This document shows positions 59,397 through 64,000 of a DNA stretch of 64,000 bases, piece after piece. The notes beneath the pieces are model-generated. The model searched no databases, had not been told where the DNA came from, and worked only from the letters and a program-made list of their open reading frames with translations. Numbering within the stretch: the first letter of the stretch is position 1; the number at the start of each line of letters is the position of its first letter. Origin of the DNA: Luteibacter jiangsuensis (GTDB lineage Bacteria > Pseudomonadota > Gammaproteobacteria > Xanthomonadales > Rhodanobacteraceae); the NCBI RefSeq assembly GCF_011742555.1, contig NZ_JAAQQR010000011.1, positions 60,166 to 124,165 on the forward strand, written 5' to 3'. Both the position numbers and the translations under genes were made by a program.

Positions 59397-59789
59397 CTAA
59401 CTTCCTACAGTCGGCTTGCGCTTTCGTGGCTTGAAGGGGCGAAGCGGTACAGGGGCTAGGTTCGGCGTAACGCTCAAGCCCAATCGCTTGGCTTCTTTCT
59501 GTGCCAGTCTAGCGGCTGCCTCCACTTCCTTCCGCCCCTGCACGATGGCATCAATGAAAGACTGTCGGTCCTCGGCAGACTGCGTGTGCCGATGCCACGG
59601 GTCCGATCGTTCGATCACCGCTGACAACTCGTCCCGTGCAAATAGCTTCCGTCCCATGAACCTCCGAGGCTGAATCCCGAGTTCGCCGTAGTGAGTCTGG
59701 AACTGCCGCAGGGAGACGCCGCAGTAGAAGGCGGCCTCTTCCTCGGTGAACCAGTCTTTGCCTGCGATGTTGAGCGACTTCTCGGTCAC
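59397..59789 (-). CDS. Excisionase-like DNA-binding protein
   Basis: 130 aa. The N-terminal DWFTEEEAAFYCGVSLRQFQ then PRRFMGRKLFARDELSAVIE is the helix-turn-helix plus wing of MerR/excisionase-type proteins. A long basic helix and C-terminal RPFKPRKRK follow. It is a candidate recombination directionality factor or repressor. GTG 59789 with GGATCCGGAA upstream is the likely start; an upstream ATG at 59912 would add 41 residues that look non-coding. Stop codon is TAG. Confidence 0.7.
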   Translation of the reverse strand: MTEKSLNIAGKDWFTEEEAAFYCGVSLRQFQTHYGELGIQPRRFMGRKLFARDELSAVIERSDPWHRHTQSAEDRQSFIDAIVQGRKEVEAAARLAQKEAKRLGLSVTPNLAPVPLRPFKPRKRKPTVGS

Positions 59790-59865
59790 TTCCGGATCCT
59801 CATACGTCGTCGCATCTCTGCGCGCGCATCCTCTCGTGGAGTAGGGCAAGAAGCCCCTACGAAGG

Positions 59866-59930
59866 GGGCTGTATCGAAGGGGAAGGGTTGCCCACTGTGG
59901 TGGTAGCACCAATGGTGCAACTCCTTATAC
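59866..59930. repeat. Dispersed repeat, divergent copy C
   Basis: GGGGGCTGTATCGAAGGGGAAG, then CACTGTGGTGGTAGCACC, aligning with copies A and B but with several changes. It includes a GCACC/GGTGC hairpin. Located just upstream of the excisionase-like gene on the minus strand. Confidence 0.5.
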
Positions 59931-59976
59931 AGACCACCATCTAGGCGGCCTCGCCACATTTCTAAAGTAGAGGTCA

Positions 59977-60195
59977 TTACATCGGGGGCGGCTTGAAGTT
60001 GGGATTCTTCCGAAAGCTGCCGGCAACGATTTCACCTGTGCCATCGACCTTCCACGCACCCACGATTGCGTGCGGTGGCACGGCATCCGAGGGAGCGAAG
60101 TTCCCAGAAATCACATAGACCCAGCCACCCGGGTTTTGCCTAGCCTCTTCGCGCATAGCGTCACTAATCTGCGTCGCGGGATCGAATTCTGTCAT
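59977..60195 (-). CDS. Small hypothetical protein
   Basis: 72 aa; MTEFDPATQISDAMREEARQ, then GGWVYVISGNFAPSDAVPPH and AIVGAWKVDGTGEIV. Looks like a single beta domain preceded by a helix. No family certain. It begins just downstream of a 24-bp perfect inverted repeat (60214-60237 on the plus strand), which probably controls it. Confidence 0.65.
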   Translation of the reverse strand: MTEFDPATQISDAMREEARQNPGGWVYVISGNFAPSDAVPPHAIVGAWKVDGTGEIVAGSFRKNPNFKPPPM

Positions 60196-60213
60196 CTGAG
60201 CTTCCTTGGTGAC

Positions 60214-60237
60214 TTTGATTTATATCAATAAATCAAA
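60214..60237. promoter_or_regulatory. Perfect AT-rich inverted repeat, probable operator
   Basis: TTTGATTTAT / ATAAATCAAA separated by ATCA, 19 bases before the start of the minus-strand gene ending at 60195. A shorter TTGATT-N3-AATCAA repeat at 60521-60535 shares the outer half-sites, so one repressor could bind both. Confidence 0.55.
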
Positions 60238-60287
60238 CGACCGCCGTGTGCTCTCCGATCGCATGCCGGAGTGGCCCGAAATCGCCC

Positions 60288-60360
60288 TCTAGGGGGTGCT
60301 CCATCGAGGACGCGCGGGTGACCCGGTAGGGTGGTAGCGGGTAGGGCGGTAGGTACGATG
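60288..60360. repeat. Dispersed GGTAGGGTGGTAG repeat, copy B
   Basis: GGGTGCTCCATCGAGGACGC then ACCCGGTAGGGTGGTAGCGG, followed by GTAGGGCGGTAGG, so the GGTAGGG unit is itself iterated. It fills part of the 404-base gene-free stretch 60196-60599, which also holds the two AATCAA-type inverted repeats and otherwise nothing recognised. Confidence 0.75.
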
Positions 60361-60520
60361 GAGTGGTTACTCAGTAGGCAAGAGCCAGGATTACTAAAGT
60401 AGCGATGAGTAGTAACTAGGGTCTTTGCGGGATATCGCACAGTGAGACGAAGTGCCATGGTGGGTGCTGTCTCCTGGGTGATGACCCACGCATAGCCGTC
60501 CACAGAGCTAATTTAGCCCG

Positions 60521-60535
60521 TTGATTAACAATCAA
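60521..60535. promoter_or_regulatory. TTGATT-AAC-AATCAA inverted repeat
   Basis: Six-base perfect arms around three bases. It shares TTGATT/AATCAA half-sites with 60214-60237 and lies downstream of the leftward secreted-protein genes, in the gap towards the small minus-strand genes. Confidence 0.4.
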
Positions 60536-60599
60536 AGAAATCAGCAGCACTGTAAAGAACAACAAAATGCTGTTGAGAACAATGGGCATCAACAGACCG

Positions 60600-60875
60600 T
60601 CACTTGATGCGCGTTGCCTCTACGGTCTCGTTGTCGTCTACGTTGATGAGCTTGTCGTCGCAGACCACGACTTCCGTCATGGGTAGCCAAAGCGCACTAT
60701 CGATCTTGTCGATGGAGGACACTTCCCAGATGGTCCCGTCGTTGAGGACGATGATTCCCCCGTCGTCCGCCACTGACTGAACCCAATATCCGCTGTCGCA
60801 TGCCGATGCTCTGTTCGGTAAGACGACGAGAGCGAGGAAGGTGAGAGACGCGAACAGCTTAGCGAGTGACTGCAT
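60600..60875 (-). CDS. Small secreted hypothetical protein
   Basis: 91 aa with a Sec signal peptide (MQSLAKLFASLTFLALVVLP, cleavage probably after ASA). The mature part has two cysteines, a beta-rich fold and reads ACDSGYWVQSVADDGGIIVL. Last of three leftward envelope genes; overlaps the lipoprotein gene by 17 bases. Function unknown. Confidence 0.65.
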   Translation of the reverse strand: MQSLAKLFASLTFLALVVLPNRASACDSGYWVQSVADDGGIIVLNDGTIWEVSSIDKIDSALWLPMTEVVVCDDKLINVDDNETVEATRIK

Positions 60876-61323
60876 ACGCCTTCATCCTATATTTGTTCCG
60901 GATACTCGATTGGATGAACGCCACGTCGAAAGCCTGCACGCCCTCGGGCTGGCCTTTGAAGCAGCGGACCATGAGCTTGCTGTTCGGCTTGACCATGGGG
61001 AAGACACCGCCCGTAGATACGGACGTATTCTCCCCATAGGCTGCCGTGTTGACCGTGACTGCTCCGGTCGTGGCCGTTTCCGCCCCGTTGAGGATGGCGA
61101 AGTGGTCGCAGCCCAGGGCCTCGGACTTGTCGGCCGCACGCAGGATGGCGAAATCCGAGGCCTGCTCGGGCGACGTGTAGGCGTTGGCAGCGAAATTGAC
61201 CATGAAGGTATCTGGCGAAAGCTGGGTTTCGCTGAATCCGCCTGACCATGCTTTCGGCTGGTAGCTGGTAGCACACGCCGAGAGCAGGGCGGTTGCTAGG
61301 AGGGGTAGAGCTACTTTGATCAC
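60859..61323 (-). CDS. Lipoprotein, CC0125/CC1285-like
   Basis: 154 aa. Signal and lipobox LATALLSAC are clear. The mature part (SGGFSETQLSPDTFMVNFAA, SDFAILRAADKSEALGCDHF) resembles the small CC0125/CC1285 lipoprotein family, whose role is unknown. GTG at 61323 is the likely start because AAAGGAGG lies 6 bases upstream and its GTGA overlaps the previous stop; an ATG at 61341 is less well placed. Confidence 0.75.
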   Translation of the reverse strand: MIKVALPLLATALLSACATSYQPKAWSGGFSETQLSPDTFMVNFAANAYTSPEQASDFAILRAADKSEALGCDHFAILNGAETATTGAVTVNTAAYGENTSVSTGGVFPMVKPNSKLMVRCFKGQPEGVQAFDVAFIQSSIRNKYRMKAYAVTR

Positions 61324-61613
61324 CGCTGGCCTCCTTTGCACGCGATAAGCATCGAGCGGGTGTTGCTGACCCCGGCTCCAAAAAAACCGCCGCCCCCGGC
61401 TGCCGTGGCATTACCGCCGTCGCCGTCCTTGCTCAAAATGTCGTACCCGTGAGGGCATTGTTCCCCGGCCTTCTCATAGCACTGGTTCCAGGCCATGGCC
61501 GAGCCCGAACAATTTATCGAGAACCCCTGGCGGCCATCTGGCGTAACAGTCTTGTGGGCGACGGCACACCCGCCTAGGCCCGCCACGAGTACGGCAAGTA
61601 GTAGCTTCCCCAT
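61320..61613 (-). CDS. Small cysteine-containing lipoprotein
   Basis: 97 aa. Signal MGKLLLAVLVAGLGGCAVAH with lipobox LGGC, then a short domain with four further cysteines (INCSGSAMAWNQCYEKAGEQ, C, and a final LIACKG). A Gly/Ala-rich stretch splits it. First gene of the leftward envelope trio, likely a lysogeny-expressed accessory set. Confidence 0.7.
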   Translation of the reverse strand: MGKLLLAVLVAGLGGCAVAHKTVTPDGRQGFSINCSGSAMAWNQCYEKAGEQCPHGYDILSKDGDGGNATAAGGGGFFGAGVSNTRSMLIACKGGQR

Positions 61614-61674
61614 ATCCTTCCCCTAGTGACTCACCCCTGGGCCTATTCTAGGCCGATCTAGGCCAAAGCGAAGA

Positions 61675-61692
61675 TGAGTAACTTTGGGAGTA
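61675..61692. repeat. Right-end arm-type repeat
   Basis: TGAGTAACTTTGGGAGTA, identical to 46657-46674 except one base (G for T). This pair brackets the element and supports its right boundary. Position 61624 also has GTGACTCACCCC, weakly similar to the arm repeats. Confidence 0.65.
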
Positions 61693-61733
61693 AGTGGTCG
61701 CCAGATAGCCCCTGAGCCGCAGTATTACTAGGT

Positions 61734-61755
61734 GTTCGGCGCCCACTCCGGCACC
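61734..61755 (+). repeat. Probable attR core, imperfect
   Basis: GTTCGGCGCCCACTCCGGCACCA matches the tRNA-Leu 3' end with a few changes and one missing G. It is 41 bases beyond the right arm-type repeat. The imperfect match means it could be an older or alternative target rather than the exact site. The rest of 61758-62178 has a direct repeat TGTGTCCGC (61811, 61822) and no gene. Confidence 0.4.
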
Positions 61756-62178
61756 AGTCCATTCAACGGGTTACGCGATATCTGCGGATTTTACGCTCAG
61801 TCGCGATGCTTGTGTCCGCGATGTGTCCGCACACTACTGTGGATTAATGACGATGCGGTATCCGCTACTCGCGCACTACACGTCATTGCCCGTGCTTGAA
61901 GCGATTGCCGATCATGGTGACTTAGATGTCTCACCCCGCACCTCATGAACGATGCGCAAGAGCAGACTAGCGGGCTCGATGCGGCCCGAGCGATCTTCCT
62001 GAGAAGCGTTCCGCTCCAGAAGGCTCCAGGCAACAGAGTGGCGGAGTTTGTTCGCTGGTACGAGATCTTTGAAACGCATGGACGTGAGCGAGACCGCTTG
62101 AGTTAGTCGCGCGACCTTCACTGGTAAAGGGCCAGCGTGGTCCGACCGATAGCGCAGGCTTCTGCGTGAGAAGGACGA

Positions 62179-62391
62179 ATGGTTGACCTGACGATTCTCA
62201 TTGCTCGACCTTCGGCAAAGCGTGGCCTGTGGCGAGTGCGGACCAGTACTCAGACCGAGCGCGAGTTCTCCACCGAGGTTGAGGCGTTTGAAGCAGCCGA
62301 GGTTCTTGCCAAGTTCCTGATCACGGCCGGGGCCGAGGTAGAGATCCAAGTGGAGCGTCCGGATGGCCTCTGGGCCCTCTACGATCCTTAG
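62179..62391 (+). CDS. Small DUF2188-like protein, copy 1
   Basis: 70 aa; GLWRVRTSTQTEREFSTEVE then EAAEVLAKFLITAGAEVEIQ and GLWALYDP. The layout (strand, swap to helix with A-x-x-A, strand, Gly-x-Trp end) is that of DUF2188-like small proteins. AGAAGGACGA precedes the ATG. Related to the product of 62650-62871 on the other side of a DUF3606 gene. Confidence 0.65.
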   Translation: MVDLTILIARPSAKRGLWRVRTSTQTEREFSTEVEAFEAAEVLAKFLITAGAEVEIQVERPDGLWALYDP

Positions 62392-62464
62392 CATAGCCCC
62401 GTACGCCGTCACAGGCGTGTAACCCTGCATGGAGGATACCGGTTTCTCATCCGGGAGAAAGCTG

Positions 62465-62653
62465 ATGACTGATACGCCTTTTGTCGCTGCTCCAGCCGAC
62501 CTGACAAAGGTCAACGTATGCCTGCGCTCCGATATGCGATATTGGACGCGAGTATTAGGAGTGAGCGAGCTGTCGCTGCGCAAGGCCGTCCTTACTGTGG
62601 GCGACTCGTCCTGGGACGTGCGTGCCGAGCTACGCCGGAAGCGCCGGAAGTGA
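62465..62653 (+). CDS. DUF3606 protein
   Basis: 62 aa. DLTKVNVCLRSDMRYWTRVL then GVSELSLRKAVLTVGDSSWD is the DUF3606 signature ('yevryWtk.lGvs...L..aV..vG'). These small proteins are stress- or plasmid-associated with unknown function. GGGAGAAAG lies upstream of the ATG. Overlaps the next start (GTGA). Confidence 0.8.
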   Translation: MTDTPFVAAPADLTKVNVCLRSDMRYWTRVLGVSELSLRKAVLTVGDSSWDVRAELRRKRRK

Positions 62654-62871
62654 TTTCCAAAGGACCGCGCTGCCGGATTTTCATCTTCTATCCGGCGATG
62701 AACGAGAGAATTTGGCGGGTCCTTGCGCATGGGATAACCGAACGATTCTCCTCCGAGGGGCGCGCGGTCGAGTTTGCTCTTGGATGTGCTGCTCGTGCAG
62801 GTGGACCGCAGCTCGTCGATGTTTTCAAGGAGACGGCATCAGGCGGGTGGGCTCCAGTTCCTGTCCCATGA
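62650..62871 (+). CDS. Small DUF2188-like protein, copy 2
   Basis: 73 aa if the GTG overlapping the DUF3606 stop is used; ATG 62698 would give a shorter 57-aa form. MNERIWRVLAHGITERFSSE, then GRAVEFALGCAARAGGPQLV and GGWAPVPVP line up with copy 1 at Trp-Arg-Val, the helix and the final Gly-x-Trp. Probably a diverged duplicate. Function unknown. Confidence 0.55.
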   Translation: MISKGPRCRIFIFYPAMNERIWRVLAHGITERFSSEGRAVEFALGCAARAGGPQLVDVFKETASGGWAPVPVP

Positions 62872-62874
62872 TCA

Positions 62875-62994
62875 TCACCGGTTATAGCGCGCAAGAAATG
62901 ACGCACGCTTGACTGCGCCGATCTTGCTGCGGATCGCTTCCTCGGTGTAACCGGATTCGGCAGCGAATTTCTTGATGGTGACGTAGCGGAGCAT
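62875..62994 (-). CDS. Excisionase-like protein, shortened
   Basis: 39 aa. MLRYVTIKKFAAESGYTEEA followed by IRSKIGAVKRA matches the first HTH of phage excisionases that begin similarly and continue with a wing (…KIRDGVW…). Here the frame leaves the family after IRSKI and stops, so the C-terminal two thirds are missing. Likely a decayed remnant of another integrated element. Confidence 0.5.
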   Translation of the reverse strand: MLRYVTIKKFAAESGYTEEAIRSKIGAVKRASFLARYNR

Positions 62995-63228
62995 AAGTCA
63001 CACCGCCTGCTCTGACTCGGCGCGCGGCCTTGTCCCTCGCCCGCGCACCTCCCTCTCTCATTCTTTGATGCAGTCGACTTACCCCAAGTTGCGGCTTCAC
63101 GCCTATAGGAACAATTCGCAAAGCGGCGCGGCTCGTGACGCATCTTGGCTCAGCGGCGAGCCAGTTAGCCCGATATGGATTGGAAGATCGCCGAGCGTTA
63201 CGATCTCGGCAAAATTGAGGGCTGCTAG

Positions 63229-63900
63229 ATGGACCACTTGCAGTTATTCGGCACCGTTGAGAGGGACAACGTGTTGGCATCGGTCATGTTTACGCGTGAC
63301 CGTCGGCACAATGGAGAGGCAATCGTCCATACATGGGTCTATGACCCCGCACCCGAGGGATTTGCGGTCGTCGTCGACATCCAGGAAGGGCCTGATCGTT
63401 CGTTGTATGTGACGCCCAAGCGAACATATCGTGCGACTTCAGATGGCGCACTCGTGCCCGTTCCTCCAGCCGAAGAGCGAGCCGACCTGTCCCAGTTCTC
63501 GGCGAAGCTGAAATGGTCAGGGACCGAGCTACATGGAGACTGGCAGGGTCCGGGTGGAGGAGGCGCCGTTCGGTTAAAAGTGCCTGACCAGCAGACTGTA
63601 ACCGTGCAACCTCTTCCGTCGTGGAAGGCATTCAAAGACTGGGCCGGTACAGTTCGGGAGATGCACAACGTGTCCGTGTTTCGCGGCCACGGAAATAGCG
63701 AGTGGCGCCTGCAAACAAGCTGCACGCGTGCAGGGCTTACTAGATTTGACAGATATATCGACGAACTCCTGCCGAAATTTCGGGTTAGAGCAGAAATAGC
63801 TCTCAATCGGCAGTTCAATCCATCGAACAGGCAGGATTTTTCGATCCTCCTTGGATTAGCGCAACACCATGGGCTACCTACGACGTCCCCCCAGTTTTGA
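63229..63900 (+). pseudogene. FRG-domain protein, truncated by an insertion sequence
   Basis: About 220 residues remain. The FRG motif is visible as NVSVFRGHGNSEWRLQTSCT, then the typical SILLGLAQHHGLPT, after which the expected RLLDWT is lost. The last codons and the TGA come from the inserted IS3-type end. N-terminal region (about 1-125) is a beta-rich unknown. FRG proteins occur sporadically, often in defence or mobile regions; function here is gone or altered. Confidence 0.8.
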
Positions 63901-64000
63901 GTAGCACGGCGATTTGGAGTCCAATCCCCCAACTGACGGAGATTGGACGTGAAGAAGCGCTTTTCCGAAGAGCAGATCATCGGCTTCCTGCGTGAGGCCG
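63884..64000 (+). mobile_element. Left end of an IS3-family insertion sequence
   Basis: Starts near ACGTCCCCCCAGTTTTGAG, which interrupts the FRG gene, and leads into a transposase gene. The exact terminal base is uncertain by about five bases because the right end and target duplication lie beyond the window. Confidence 0.75.
63949..64000 (+). CDS. IS3-family transposase OrfA, N-terminal start (partial)
   Basis: GTG start with CGGAGATT upstream. The 17 residues read (V/M)KKRFSEEQIIGFLREA, the typical beginning of the IS3-family OrfA helix-turn-helix. The gene runs off the window. Confidence 0.85.
   Translation, partial: MKKRFSEEQIIGFLREA

Larger units (their letters stand above)
46531..61757. 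mobile_element. Integrated phage-like element (satellite or prophage remnant) at tRNA-Leu
   Basis: About 15.2 kb. A P4-type integrase adjoins the tRNA and reads inward. The content is otherwise short overlapping unknown genes, an AlpA-like regulator, an SRAP gene, a serine recombinase, two virion-like genes with in-frame TAG codons, an unknown cargo operon and leftward lipoprotein genes. An 18-base segment near the integrase (46657-46674) recurs with one change at 61675-61692. No terminase, portal, capsid, tail or lysis gene was found, so it cannot be a self-sufficient prophage as seen here. The right boundary is inferred. Confidence 0.75.

Noticed and set aside
63172..63228. Short frame MDWKIAERYDLGKIEGC just before the FRG gene
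   Set aside because: Seventeen codons, no clear ribosome binding site or family; not enough to call a gene.

Overview
The window is GC-rich, gene-dense proteobacterial chromosome followed by an integrated element. Gene order and content point to the Xanthomonadales (Lysobacterales), most likely Rhodanobacteraceae near Luteibacter or Dyella. The supporting neighbourhoods are alaS-csrA, an uninterrupted hisGDCBHAF-hisIE operon led by a TrpR/YerC-type regulator, rluB-scpB-scpA, nudJ-mnmA-hflD, clpS-clpA-infA, serC-pheA-hisC-aroA and uvrC-pgsA-tRNA. The genus is inferred from layout, not from a search.

Positions 1-46530 are core chromosome. It opens with the 3' part of alaS, then csrA, tRNA-Ser, a Tat-exported GH127-like glycosidase, an OmpR/EnvZ-type two-component pair, the MlaA lipoprotein, an orphan DUF2384-like gene, tRNA-Pro, hisS, a histidine-ammonia-lyase-like enzyme and a LuxR-type response regulator. 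The nine-gene his operon follows; its first gene is preceded by an 18-bp near-perfect palindrome over the -10 region. Next come the chromosome-segregation genes, dinB, a PilZ protein, fadD, acnA, tRNA thiolation, ClpAS, the serine/aromatic amino acid cluster, kdsB, uvrC, pgsA and tRNA-Gly/Cys/Leu. REP-like palindromic repeats sit in several intergenic gaps.

Positions about 46531-61757 look like a roughly 15-kb integrated element entered at the 3' end of tRNA-Leu(TAA). A P4-type tyrosine integrase lies beside the tRNA. Short arm-type repeats near the integrase recur at 61675-61692, next to an imperfect copy of the tRNA 3' end. The left half is a tightly packed early module: AlpA-like regulator, winged-helix protein, four CCCGA-N3-TCGGG-type palindromes and an SRAP (YedK/HMCES) gene. 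A large serine recombinase follows. The right half has a late, virion-like remnant, a less GC-rich three-gene cargo operon of unknown function, and a leftward group of regulatory and secreted/lipoprotein genes. No terminase, portal or capsid gene is present, so this is a satellite or a remnant rather than a complete prophage.

The most striking signal is in the late remnant. The reading frame 55283-56260 (325 codons, glutamine-rich, with ribosome binding site and TGA stop) contains four in-frame stops, all TAG, all at places where glutamine reads naturally. A second frame, 56836-57096, has one more TAG. There is no in-frame TAA or TGA and no frameshift. Elsewhere in the same element TAG terminates genes normally. 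This fits amber-to-glutamine recoding limited to late genes, as described for some phages; the competing explanation is recent decay through CAG-to-TAG transitions. No amber-suppressor tRNA was found in the window.

Positions 61758-64000 are a second accessory stretch: two small related proteins around a DUF3606 gene, a shortened excisionase-like gene, and an FRG-domain gene cut by the left end of an IS3-family element that runs off the window.
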